The position numbers and the translations under genes are program-made. A DNA stretch of 21,512 nucleotides from NCBI GenBank assembly GCA_001579985.1, contig LRSR01013205.1, positions 1 to 21,512 on the forward strand, in the 5' to 3' direction. Of this stretch, positions 1-9,462 are shown piece after piece (position 1 is the first letter of the stretch; each line of letters begins with the position of its first letter). The notes beneath the pieces are model-generated. The model saw only the letters and a list, made by a program, of their open reading frames with translations. It was not told the DNA's origin and ran no database searches. This stretch comes from Hypsibius dujardini. Its lineage: Eukaryota > Tardigrada > Eutardigrada > Parachela > Hypsibiidae.

Positions 1-1213
1 AAGACCCAGAACTCGCGCTGAAAATCGAATGTGACCGTCAAATCTAGCAAGTGTATGCTGACTGCTTCTCAGAGGGTTAAATCATTCTGCCCATAATGAA
101 GGAATCAAAAAGAAATACACACAATCGACAGACACCTTTATTAGAAACTTGGGACAATTTTCGGGGGGGGGGGGATTTCGAGAGAGATATTGTCAAAGTT
201 CTTCAAATTGAAGCCTTTGCGTTTGAAATCAGGGAATTGAATCTTCCAGTGCTTTGCCATCTTTGAGATCCTGCAAAAATAATTGTTTTCACATAACATG
301 ACCGGTGGCATAAATTTTACAAATCATTATTGTGTTATTAAACAAATACAAAGTCTCCCCGCGATTCTCAATGAAAACGATCCCGAGCGAGTTTTGTGGT
401 TTTTATCGTTGTCTCATGCTACGTTCATAGTCCGTGTTATTTGCCAGAAGAACACTTCAGTTGTGACGTATGTGTTCAATATCGATGTGCATATAACAAT
501 TGTCGTCTGGCATTTTGTAAGATGATCTATGAACACTCACCAAACATTTCGCAAAATCTTGCCAGACGAGTGTCATTTTGGGGCGTGGTCTCGCAAGAAT
601 CATCTGGCATACCAGAGCTGGTCAGCCAATCATAAACTGTTGTGAGGGTTTGATAGTTGAAATTCCTATTTCGAAGTTGTTCTCCAGTTTGATCTTGTTG
701 ATGGTACTTTTCGAAATAATAATATATTATCCTGTTATACTAAGTTGCCACGCTGCTGCAGCTAAGACAAGCTGCTGGTACAGTACCAGCAGCTTGTTTT
801 TTTCCCTCGGCAAATGGTTATTGAAAACCATGACTCAAAATTTAAAATTTAAAACAATTGCTTTGAAAATGGAATAGCTGGGGTGATTTCCTTGGGCGGG
901 GGGAGGGGGGGGGGAGGACGTTCCGAAACATTTATCATGCGTGTCATGCCGCTTGAAACTGCCTTAATGTGACTGCCTTTCACTTGACTTTTCCATCAGC
1001 ACTAATTTTACAGGAGGTTCAATACACAGCGCCTAGTGAGTACAATTATTTTTGTTATATTACTGGTACTGCATTTTGTGGCTAATGGACGTGCAAATTA
1101 TATATACATTTTATCTGTTGAAAAAAACGAACAAAGCTTGTGCGCAATTTTTAGTTTAAGTTCTTAAGCGGAATTATTCAGCTTAATCGTGCGACTGTTG
1201 CGCTTTATTTTAG
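1..1213. other. Upstream region or intron, no gene recognised
   Basis: I see no exon that could supply the missing ATP-binding half of the downstream ABCG gene: no Walker A, signature or Walker B sequence appears in any frame. The open frames here are short, overlapping and without family resemblance. Visible landmarks are a run of 12 G at 163-174, a G-rich stretch at 894-916, and a strong hairpin at 767-797. Because the first recognisable exon starts in mid-gene with an acceptor site, this stretch is probably intron or DNA next to a truncated gene copy. Confidence 0.5.
767..797. repeat. Near-perfect 15-bp hairpin
   Basis: Positions 767-781 (starting ACAAGCTGCTGG) are the exact reverse complement of 783-797, with a single A between them. 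A run of seven T follows. The palindrome is stronger than anything else nearby, but it has no matching copy in the window and no assigned function. Confidence 0.8.
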
Positions 1214-1677
1214 GGGGCGCGGATAAGGCGCAAGAGTTTTTTGCGCAAGTCGGTTTGCCGTGCCCGGCGAATTTCAATCCGGCTGACCATTACATCTACA
1301 GTTTGGCCATCGTATCGGGACGTGAAGCGGAGTGCCGAGCGAGAGCGCAACAGGTCTGCGACACGTTTGCCAGCTCCAAACGAGGCGTCAACATCGCCGA
1401 GGTCACTCAAAAAATTGCCCAACAAAGTAACACCGACCTGGTCGCGGTCAGTCGATGCAAACGCTCACCGTACAAGGCTGGTTGGATGAAGCAATTCCAG
1501 GCTGTTTTGTGGCGGTCTTATTTAAGCGTAAAACGAGAACCTTTGCTGGTCCGTGTCCGTTTAATTCAAACTGTCTTTATTGCCGTTCTCCTCGGCTTGA
1601 TTTACCTCCGACAGAGGATCACCTCGGAGGGCGTGGCCAACATCAACGGAGCCATTTTTATTTTTCTCACCAATCTG
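1214..1677 (+). CDS. ABCG exon: linker and first membrane helix
   Basis: The acceptor is TTTTAG before 1214 and the donor is CTG|GTAAGT after 1677. The exon brings two bases that complete a split codon, then reads GADKAQEFFAQVGLPCP, the conserved linker after the ATP-binding domain. A basic, variable stretch follows, then KAGWMKQFQAVLWRS and the first transmembrane helix (about LIQTVFIAVLLGLIYL). The end, INGAIFIFLTNL, is the start of the second helix. Confidence 0.88.
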
Positions 1678-4600
1678 GTAAGTGTTTTTTTGATTTCGGT
1701 TTAAGAAATTATTAATTATTTAATAAATTATTATACAAGGTGGCAAACGATATTAATTAATTGCAGTGATAATAATTATTGCAAAAACTAATTACATTGC
1801 CTAATTATAATAGTTTATAATTATATATATATAATTATATAGTTACGTAAATAAAATTTGGCATTCAAGTACTGTAGAGTCTCGACCACTTGGTGCCAGT
1901 TTTTAATGACCCCGGTATATTATGATTGCAGGGTAGAAACAGTGTGTGCAGGCATTATATACGGGTGGGTCTAAAAATTGGCACCAAATGGTCGAGACTC
2001 AATAATAAAAGGGAATATAATAGAATAATAGAATAATAATACAGAATAATTCTATCATAAGTTATCATCGTTCATGCAACCACAAATTTTGACGGAACAA
2101 TCACGCACTGTCAGTTTTATAAACGTTCTTCCGTAGTTTTAATAGAAATTAATCCAAAAGAATCCATCTAATAAGAGAGTGAATTAAAATGAAATTTTAT
2201 CCTTAATATGATTTAAGGTGCAAGATATTGGGAGCAGTCGATCAAGAATTGAATCACGTAAAAATCGATGATAAAAAATGGAAGAAAATCGGATGATTCT
2301 GACACTTTAATTATCAATTTTAATAATCAATAATAATAATAAATTTAATAATCAGTTTTAATTTCATTCCTCGGTATTTGCTATAGGACGGCTAATGTCT
2401 AATAAAGCCTGACACCACGTGACTTTTAAAACGCGGCAGCGGGAAAATAGGCACGGCACGAGGCGGAAAATTAATTTGTTTCTCATTACTGTAGAAAACA
2501 CGAGAATATAGATCTGTAACAGCGGTGAGTGATAAAGAATTCTGATTAAGCAACAATAACACGAAAGCAATCCACATCCAAATAAATTAGATAGTAATAA
2601 TGGAGGAAAATATTAAGTTCTCACCAAAAGCAGAGTGACGCGGCGGCGCGATGCGGCAGTCGTGCGGCGAAAAATTCGCAGTTTTTTTAAGCGGCGCAGT
2701 GCGCGATGCAGCAGTCGTGTTTTATTGTCTAGAAATACAATTTCTCAACTTGGTGGAACTTTTCCTCACAATTCTTTTTTCGTTGTTGCGCAAAACGTGA
2801 CGAATCCCGCTTTTAGTTTGGACCGAGCAGTGGCGAGGCGATGAACAACAGGATACAACTAAATAATTAAATTAGAGCAAAAATAAAACATTGACACAGG
2901 GCAAACGTTTATTGATGCTTGTTCAGTTCTATTATGTTTAAGTGGCATAACTGGGACAAGTCAGCTAATTTCGACTATAAAATTATAGGACAAGTTTGAG
3001 TTACTAAAAATGCTTTTTGGTCATCTAAGGGACTAAACGTATTCTACAAAAAGATTAATTAGTTCGTTAGGTAAATTTGTTTGGCATCGTTGCTTTTTCG
3101 CATTTGTTGCTGGGATAATGGGAATATGGCGAGGTGGGAGGAACAGCTTATATTCTGATTTTACAAAACCGGTTTTCTCTCACAGACTTTTGGGAACGTC
3201 TTCGCGGTCGTCGGGGTCTTCACCGGGGAGGTGCCCATCTTCATCCGCGAACACACCAACGGCATGTACCGCGTCGACGTGTACTTCCTCTGCAAGATCC
3301 TCGTCGAAGTCCCGACCTTCGTCGTCATCCCTTTCATCTTCATCACCATCGGCTACTGGATGACGGGAATGTACCCCGACACCGCCGCTTACTTTGTCGC
3401 CTGTGGCATCATCATCCTCTTCACCAACGCCGCGGTCAGTTTCGGCTACTTCATCTCCTGCGCGGCGGGTTCGAATAATTTAGCCATGGCCTTAGCACCT
3501 GCCTGCATCATCCCATTGCTCCTGTTCGGTGGGTCAAAATTTGTTTGAGCATTTAAAATTAGTTTGTTGTTTGTAGCATTTGTTAGAGCATTTAAAATTA
3601 GTTTTACTTAATAAAAAATGTAGGCGAAAAACTAAATCGAGATGATTTTCATAGATGGATTTCAAAACTTCTCCATTTTTGTCTAAATTTATTTTAGTAT
3701 TAATGATGATTTATAGAATTACTTTCATCGACGAATCTGTCAGAACTCTCTTTTACAGAATTTCAAAGTTACACACAAACACTGGAATATTCCCTTTTCT
3801 TTGGTTTTCACTGTACAAATGGGGTGATTCTTCGAATTGCACTAAACATGATTATTTTGACGTTATCCGATCCCAAATTTCATTTGTAATCCACGAGCGT
3901 TAACCAAACATTTGTCGGAGGTAAGGGGGCGGAGCTATGGACAGTTTTTAAAAGGGGCCGAAAATTCCAGTGAAGCTTTCCAAAATTGGCACATAGCTTC
4001 GCCTCTTCGTATTAGAAAAATATTTCGATGATGCCAGTCGATTTTCAATTAAATTTGGTTCGGGAGAGCATTAAAATAATTATATTTAGTAAATTTGATG
4101 AAATCCACCTTTGAAAACTACCGAAAACCGAAAGAAATTAGCCCATTTTTGCCTGAAACTGAAACTTAGAAATCGCAGTGACAAAAATCAACTGTAACTA
4201 AAAATCATTAGTAACTGTTAATTTAATTGATTAAAAAAATAATCTATATTTATATTTATATTTGGTTTACAAATTTAACTTTTGTAATATCGTGCTTTTT
4301 AGTTTTAGTTTTTTACAGTTTTTAAAGAAGCGTACAGTGCACATGAAGTCATTAAGTACACTTAGAAAGAAAGACCCGCAAGATTTATATAATTCATCAA
4401 CTAAATTTGACTGCAACTAACCGAAAAGTTTCAGTGTCTTAATGAAGCTAGACTTATTCTTTGTTTGGACGAACATTTATTTAGCTGACTAATCTTAGCG
4501 TGTGTTATATATTTACAGGTGGGTTCTTCTTGAACAACAGTTCAGTTCCGCCGTATTTCATTTGGTTGGCCTATCTCTCCTGGTTCAAGTACGGCAACGA

Positions 4601-4811
4601 GGCGTTGGCCATCAACCAATGGTCAAGGGTCACCAACATCACTTGCAGCACATCCCGGTTCCCGTGCGCCAGCGACGGCCACGCGGTGCTGGAGCAGCTG
4701 CATTATCATGAGGACAACATGGCGTTTGATATTTGGATGTTGATTGTGTTGATTGTGGGATATCGTCTGGCCGCGTTTATTGCATTAGCTCTACGTGCGA
4801 GACGTCAGTAG
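1214..4811 (+). CDS. White-type ABCG half-transporter, C-terminal half (3 exons)
   Basis: Exons 1214-1677, 3186-3528 and 4519-4811 join in phase (0, then 1) with GT-AG introns of 1508 and 990 bp. The product is the linker plus the whole ABC2-type membrane domain of an ABCG/White protein. ABCG half-transporters pair to move pigment precursors, sterols or other lipophilic compounds across membranes at the cost of ATP. What shows this: the linker motif CPANFNPADHYI, the intracellular-loop pattern FIREHTNGMYRVDVYF then KILVEVPTF, the stretch YWMTGMYP, the final extracellular-loop motif WLAYLSWFKYGNEAL, and a basic end LRARRQ like that of insect White. The nucleotide-binding domain is not in the window, so the gene is either continued upstream across a long intron or is a 5'-truncated copy. 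Both introns carry repeats. Family is certain; assignment to white itself rather than another ABCG is likely but not proven. Confidence 0.9.
1877..2000. mobile_element. Short inverted-repeat element (MITE) in ABCG intron
   Basis: The ends GAGTCTCGACCACTTGGTGC and the reverse complement of the far end (GAGTCTCGACCATTTGGTGC) match over about 30 bp with few differences. The left flank continues as TACTGTA, resembling the TA-CTGTA starts of Tc1/mariner-type MITEs such as the one at 15477. The right flank does not keep this, so the target duplication is unclear. There is no coding capacity in 124 bp. Confidence 0.75.
2635..2725. repeat. GC-rich stretch with 19-bp direct repeat in intron
   Basis: Within the otherwise AT-rich first ABCG intron, GCGCGATGCGGCAGTCGTG near 2647 recurs as GCGCGATGCAGCAGTCGTG near 2700. 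The GC-rich block breaks the local composition. It may be a remnant of an inserted element; no coding sense is seen. The rest of this intron (1678-3185), apart from the MITE, is AT-rich and featureless. Confidence 0.5.
3186..3528 (+). CDS. ABCG exon: membrane helices 2 to 5
   Basis: The acceptor is TCTCACAG before 3186. The donor after 3528 (TTCG|GTGGGT) leaves phase 1. The exon encodes the rest of helix 2, the conserved loop with FIREHTNGMY, helix 3 with the KILVEVP turn, helix 4 to YWMTGMYP, and helix 5 through ALAPACIIPLLLFG. Base composition is markedly more GC-rich than the flanking AT-rich introns, as expected of a real exon. Confidence 0.9.
3755..4190 (+). repeat. Dispersed repeat family R2, copy 1 (in ABCG intron 2)
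   Basis: This stretch is collinear with 13993-14420. The shared landmarks CAGAATTTCAAAG, ACACTGGA, GGGGGCGGAG, a CATAGCT-CGCC block and a TTTCAA-rich tail occur in the same order with spacings equal to within a base or two. The core 3925-4005 can fold back, since GGGGGCGGAGCTATGG faces ATAGCTTCGCCTC. The copies are strongly diverged, so the family is old. It has no coding potential and is probably a non-autonomous transposon remnant. Confidence 0.65.
4519..4811 (+). CDS. ABCG last exon: extracellular loop, helix 6, stop
   Basis: The acceptor is ATTTACAG before 4519, and the first two bases complete a Gly codon. It encodes GFFLNNSSVPPYFIWL, the motif WFKYGNEALAINQW, a cysteine-containing extracellular loop (ITCSTSRFPCASD) with two N-glycosylation sequons, and the last helix LIVLIVGYRLAAFIALAL, ending in a short basic tail before TAG. 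The two loop cysteines match the disulfide loop common in ABCG proteins. Confidence 0.9.
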
Positions 4812-5061
4812 GACTGGATGCTGCAAGTCTTTCGAACTGTCTATGACTGAAAAAGCAAGTAGTTCACCTACGAGTGCAATTTGTGTTCACTTATCTTTCA
4901 CGGATACAAGAAGACCAAGTCCGGTATACGTAAAAAGAAAGAACTCAAAGTTTTCGCATCAGGAAATATAAGACAGAACCACAAGGCGCAACACCACTTC
5001 TGCAGAGTTCATTTTTCGAGGAGCGGCAGGTCCATGCTCGACCTCAGGCTGACAATGTTGG

Positions 5062-5067
5062 AATAAA
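5062..5067 (+). promoter_or_regulatory. Poly(A) signal AATAAA of the ABCG gene
   Basis: AATAAA lies about 250 bp after the ABCG stop codon. A second candidate is at 5110-5115. Either could end the transcript; the stretch 4812-5100 is therefore read as 3' UTR. Confidence 0.5.
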
Positions 5068-5365
5068 ACAGCAAAACTCCTTTTCTAGTACCCAGAAAGA
5101 ATGTTTGGTAATAAAGGCTTGAAAAGAAAATACATCACGGGAACACACAACGGATGAGGTTTCAATGTAAACAAATTTGCGGAAACAAAAACAGTCTGGA
5201 TCAGTCAAAATCACTGTGAATCAATCAAAGAATGACACTATAAAATCGGCTCAACTTGGCTGGATAACCCTTCTGCAGAACTGAATTGATATAAAATAAG
5301 CAATATCTCACCAAGGTTTTTGGATTTTCAATAAAATATAAATATTTGTTATAAAAAACAACATA

Positions 5366-6415
5366 CAGTTTTTGGCTATCCTGAATAACACTTAAGCTTA
5401 CAAGGGAACAATCACCAGTGCAAATCTCCGATCGTGACCAAACTTTTTTTTTGAATACCATGTCTCCTAACATAATTTTACGAAATATGACTCGTGGCAA
5501 AGAGTTTCCCGTTCAACGGGAAGAAATTCGGGAAGATCTCAATTGGCGCACGTACATTGCCATAGCATGAGCGCTTGATTGAATGACTGATTGAGCGCTT
5601 GATTGACGGCACGTAACGGCACGTACTAAAACATGGGCTGTGCTGTGGGCGTGTGCTATGCTGGTTGTGTACTTAAGTACAATGCAGTGCAGTACTAACA
5701 CATTTTTTTTGGACAATTTTTTTTAACAAAATTGTACAAAAAACAAAACAATTTTTTACGTAGTTAAAGCCAGATTTTATTATATCAGAAATATAAATGC
5801 TCTTTCTGGGAACAATTAGGCAAAACACTATATTTTTATTTATATTTCTTATATTAAAATCTGGCTTTAGCTACTTTAAAAAGTTTTTTGTTTTTTGTCC
5901 AGTTTTGTTAAACAAAATTGTCCAAAATATACTGTATTAGTACTGAACTGCATTGTACTTGAGTACACAACCAGCACAGCACACGCGCACAACACAGCAC
6001 ATGTTTTTGTACGTGCCGTCAATTAAGCGCTCAATCAATCATTCAATCAAGCGCTTATGCCATGGCAATGTACGTGCGCCAATTGAGATCTTCCCGAATT
6101 TTTCCCCGTTGAACGGGAAACTCTTTGCCGCGAGTCATATTTTGTAAAATCATTTTAGGGGACATGGTATTCAAGAAACAAGTTTGGTCACAATCAGAGA
6201 GTTGCACTGGTGATTGTTCCCTTGTTAGTTAAACGACAGCTGCCGTTTAAAATTACATTTTTTTTGGTTTTATTTTGTTGCATCAAACAAAAATCCGAAT
6301 TTGTTTTTACTTCTAGAAAGCTTACGGATAATATTTATCTGATTTATTGGAAGTTAGCATATTGGAAATTTTGGGGCCTAGCCCTAGCGGAACGGATTTC
6401 TGGGTTAGCGCATCG
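5366..6415 (+). repeat. Dispersed repeat family R1, copy 1, split by a fold-back element
   Basis: The two flanks 5366-5400 and 6228-6415 together match 13730-13915. Shared blocks are TTTTTGG-TATC-TGAATAACA, GACAGCTG or AACAGCTG, GGTTTTNTTTTG and GGATAATATTTATC. The fold-back element at 5401-6224 interrupts it. The far end contains a TTAGCGCATCGGTAGCG stretch that resembles a tRNA D-arm / A box, so a tRNA-derived SINE is possible but unproven. Confidence 0.65.
5401..6224. mobile_element. 824-bp fold-back DNA transposon with 3-bp TTA duplication
   Basis: Left arm 5401-5798 and right arm 5838-6224 are inverted copies around a spacer of about 39 bp; over the outer 210 bp they agree at roughly 93% by eye. 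The termini are CAAGGGAACAATCACC, flanked on both sides by TTA (5398-5400 and 6225-6227). Comparison with the unfilled copy at 13730-13915 shows that removing the element and one TTA restores the same spacing. A 3-bp TTA target is typical of PIF/Harbinger elements, so I class it as a non-autonomous, Harbinger-like fold-back element. The open frames in the two arms mirror each other and are not genes. Confidence 0.85.
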
Positions 6416-6420
6416 GTAGC

Positions 6421-6865
6421 GTAGCTGAGGGTAAACATTGATATCTGCATATTTCTGGTTTCAACTGGTTTACTTCAGCACTCACAGACTAACAGTAAGG
6501 TTTCAGCTACCAGGTTTTCATGCTCTCACAAATACCGTAGACAAACAAATTACAGCCCGCACACGAGGCGTTATGGAAGGTCAAGCAGTCGTGGATTTTT
6601 ATCCACTATATATTCGTCATACCATGCGGCGGTAGGCTCTCCTAATGCATTACGGTAAACAGTTAAACATTTCACCACCTCGAAGGCAAGCATGGCTTTT
6701 TGATAGTTTTTTATTCCGCCGTTTCTCATGAACAAAAATGTCAAAAAATCTTATAAAGCACGTATCACTAGAAATCGAAACTATTAAAGTAGATGCAGGG
6801 ACAACTGGCCATCTCGTTTCCTGTCCCAACGACAAAGGATCAAATGGCGATGGGTGCTTGGGAAT
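6421..6865. other. Spacer and 3' flank of the secreted-protein gene
   Basis: No gene is seen. The right part is the 3' untranslated region of the minus-strand gene that ends at 6866. The left part has only short unsupported open frames. Confidence 0.45.
6710..6715 (-). promoter_or_regulatory. Poly(A) signal AATAAA (minus strand)
   Basis: On the minus strand AATAAA occurs about 150 bp beyond the stop codon of the secreted-protein gene, a normal distance for a short animal 3' UTR. No nearer canonical signal is present. Confidence 0.5.
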
Positions 6866-7352
6866 TTAATTAGCGTACCAGAGGCTCCAGCCGGGTCCAG
6901 TGGGACACTCAGGCTGCCATTTCGAGCCGGACTTGACCTCTCGCACCAAGGCATTGGTGGGGACACTGTCGCATGACAGACTGAGTCCACCGACATAGAA
7001 GATGATTGGACCGTCAAGGACGGTGGGAAGGGAAATGTCGGCGAAGAAGTCGCCACTCATTTGCAGGGAGGTTTGCGTGAATAACATGGTGTAGACGGGC
7101 GCTCGATTAGGGACGGCACGAACATACCATCCGAGGACCCGGACGGATAGTTTGATGGCACTAGCGGACCCGGCGAAGAGGTGTTCCAATTGACCGAGAG
7201 CGTCCTTCACAGCCGCGGTCAGGTCCAGCGGAGGATCGCTCAACAAACCGAAACCGATGACGTTGCGCGGTCGGCTGCAGTAGAGCTCCACGTCGCGAAC
7301 ACCTTCCGCGGTGAGGTCACTTGACTGAACCATGCAATTCTCGTTCAACCAC
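6866..7352 (-). CDS. Secreted-protein exon 2: mature chain
   Basis: The exon starts at G after CCACAG, completing the split Leu codon, and continues WLNENCMVQSSDL to the stop TAA at 6868-6866. It is more GC-rich than its flanks and open throughout, unlike the overlapping frames on either strand. Confidence 0.85.
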
Positions 7353-7599
7353 CTGTGGCAAAAAAGAGTGATCATACAATTAATAAAATATTTTAAGAAA
7401 TTCCGTGTCCTTGAATTTAGCGATGCAAAGTGACAAGGCGACAAGATGCTTTGACAAAAAAGGATTACGAATTAGGTGAAAGGGCAACTCACAGAGCTTG
7501 AGCAGTCGGACGGAAATTGGGAATGGGTCGGCCGGCTCCATTGGCGCAGCTTACGCTCAACGCGACGACAACTACGGCAATGTACTGGAGAGTCGCCAT
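6866..7599 (-). CDS. Secreted protein of unknown family, 197 residues (2 exons)
   Basis: Exon 1 is 7493-7599 and exon 2 is 6866-7352, joined by a 140-bp intron (donor CT|GTGAGT, acceptor GCCACAG|G) in phase 2. The joined frame is 594 nt including TAA. The protein opens with a clear signal peptide (MATLQYIAVVVVALSVSCANG), so the mature chain starts near residue 21-23. I recognise no domain. The mature part has four cysteines (NENCM, LYCSR, LSCDS, PECPT), enough for two disulfides, one hydrophobic mid-region with the phrase LGWYVRAVP, and a Trp-rich end (WSLWYAN). No membrane segment follows the signal. It has its own TATA box and poly(A) signal, so it is probably a live gene. It does not look like a SAHS or CAHS protein or a lipocalin. 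The function is unknown. Confidence 0.85.
7493..7599 (-). CDS. Secreted-protein exon 1: signal peptide
   Basis: The ATG is at 7599-7597 on the minus strand and is the first ATG after the TATA box. The exon encodes the signal peptide plus the polar stretch GRPIPNFRPTAQA, and ends with two bases of a Leu codon before GTGAGT. Confidence 0.85.
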
Positions 7600-7688
7600 A
7601 GTAAAAACTGTGGTCGAATAGTTGGTTTTGGTGATTTCTGACTACTTGAAAATTGAAGGTGATGGAGTCTTTGCGAAAAAGAACCTTT

Positions 7689-7696
7689 CTTATATA
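7689..7696 (-). promoter_or_regulatory. TATA box of the secreted-protein gene
   Basis: The minus strand reads CTATATAAG about 95 bp upstream of the start codon. With a usual 25-30 bp spacing, transcription would begin near 7660, giving a 5' leader of about 60 nt. The intact TATA box suits a strongly or tissue-specifically expressed gene. Confidence 0.6.
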
Positions 7697-7971
7697 GTTC
7701 GCGAAGGACTGAGCGCTCGCTGAAAGTACGATTTGAGTTATTTGGCAATTGTGTTGGAGAATCAAACTTGCCTGGTACCAGGCTTTACTGTAACAGGTAT
7801 ACAATAATATTTGTCTCGGGATGGTTTCATCTAAAAGGTCACAACTGGTCAGAGTGATTGTGCGCAATCCTTTGTGGTTGGACGGAGATTAGATTCGTTG
7901 ATTGTGCGGGCAGGGCACTACATTAATTCCGTCTGAGGTGTAATTTGACGTTGACGGGAATTAGTGAAAAA

Positions 7972-7979
7972 TGACGTCA
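7972..7979. promoter_or_regulatory. CRE-like palindrome TGACGTCA
   Basis: A perfect 8-bp CREB/ATF consensus lies about 370 bp upstream of the secreted-protein start codon. One 8-mer is expected by chance every 65 kb or so, so it is suggestive only. Confidence 0.3.
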
Positions 7980-8982
7980 GTTTCAACTAGTTTAATTCGA
8001 CGTAAACGCAAGTACGGAATCTCTAGAAAAGAGCTAATCGTGTTGTGTTTGAGATATGAATTGGTAGGACGATAACATGGTCCAGAGGTCGTAGCTTTTC
8101 TGGTATCTTGCTCGGCTTATCACTGCGGTTATGGTCAATATAAATTACTGTATATCGTCGGGTCTCATACATTTGCATCATTGTGATTTTCCGTGTGTAT
8201 GCCGCAGCGTCCGGCCAAATTTTCTATTTATTTTTATGTGATTGATGCCTTGACCAAGAACGCCTTTAACCTCTCAGAGGGTGCCTACCGCTGCCTACCA
8301 CCATAATAGGCTAATAGGCTTTGCCCCATAATTTTGTAGTTTACTTTCTGTCAAATAGAAAACAAATTCTGCATAAAAAATAAGTAATTTTATCCAGATT
8401 TTATCCAGCCAAGTTGAGACAGTTCTCTTTTTCTCGTTCTGTGTCGTCAACAAGCACGCAGCAATCCATCCAAACTGTCTAATCAAAAATTTAGATTTAT
8501 TTGATATGGGAAAGAGCAATATCTTTACAATCTATTTCAAAACGCAAAACAAAATCAGATTTGAAGTTGGATAACCCATTTTCCCAAACTTTCAAACGGT
8601 TTTTTTAGCGTAAGAAGTATGTCGTTTTTAAACTTCAAACTTTGCCCAACGATGCAAAATGATTTTATAATTCTGAGGAATTTTATCATTTGGTGGGAAA
8701 AATCAATGGAGGAAAAATCAGGGTGGGAATCAAAAAGAGTCAGGCAGTCATTTTGAATTCGGGAATACCAAAGAACACATTTCTTGCAACCTGTCTGTTG
8801 ACGAATTGAAGCGATTTCGAAATCATTTACATCACACTCTGAGAAACGGCTGGAAGCCGTCGTCATACTAAAAAAGCGGCAGAATTTACCTAACTAGACA
8901 TGGCTTGTTCGATTGATCTGGCCAAAGTGCTACGCGAGCCAGTTGCCGACTAGGCCAATCAAACCCAAAGTATAATGAAATT
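7980..8982. other. Intergenic, no gene recognised
   Basis: Two minus-strand open frames (8295-8519 and 8555-8866) are AT-rich, have no ATG context or splice support, and resemble nothing I know. The 16-mer ATCCAGCCAAGTTGAG near 8400 recurs in reverse complement near 5250, so at least part is dispersed repeat. Confidence 0.45.
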
Positions 8983-9164
8983 CAATGGCGGATTGAATAT
9001 TAAACAGGACGGGTTGTTGCCCCTCCCCCCAAGTCAAAAACGACTCCTAAACGGGTTCGAAAATCTATATATTTTTCATGTCACAGCTTGCCAAGGTGGC
9101 AAATCACCTTCCCTCCCTCCGAGCTACCTTGTTTTTTATACGTGACGCCCTCAATCCGCCACTG
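8983..9164. mobile_element. hAT-like MITE, 182 bp
   Basis: The left end reads CAATGGCGGATTGA and the right end, reverse-complemented, reads CAGTGGCGGATTGA; CAGTGGCGGA is a common hAT-superfamily terminus. The 8-bp flanks ATGAAATT and ATCAAGTC agree at five of eight positions, which would be a decayed hAT-type duplication. No coding capacity. Confidence 0.65.
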
Positions 9165-9462
9165 ATCAAGTCAGTGATCATTATATTTAGAACAATTATT
9201 CCTCATCATCGCCGTATGTGCTCGCAAAGGCATGTCGAATTTTCAGGCATATAAGGATTGTTTAACAGTACAAAATGAAAGGGCAGGTTAGGAATCATAT
9301 CTGTGTATTCTTTTTGTATTCTCTCATGCTGTTCCAGTAAGTCCTGTTGCTGTGTGGTAACCAACTCTAATGCCTAATGCCGGTACGCACGATATGTTCA
9401 ATTTTTCCATGAAAAAGGTCACCGTTGAGGACGCGTTTGCTCTGGCCGCATGCCCGTGATTT

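Noticed and set aside
767-803. Rho-independent terminator
   Set aside because: Stem plus T-run looks like one, but the surrounding genes have spliceosomal introns, so a bacterial terminator has no meaning here.
990-1040. Possible short ABCG exon between TTTACAG and GTGAGT
   Set aside because: Its translation does not fit the ABCG sequence before the linker and the phase does not join exon 1214-1677.
5513-6147. Two open frames in the fold-back arms
   Set aside because: They are inverted copies of each other within a non-coding element.
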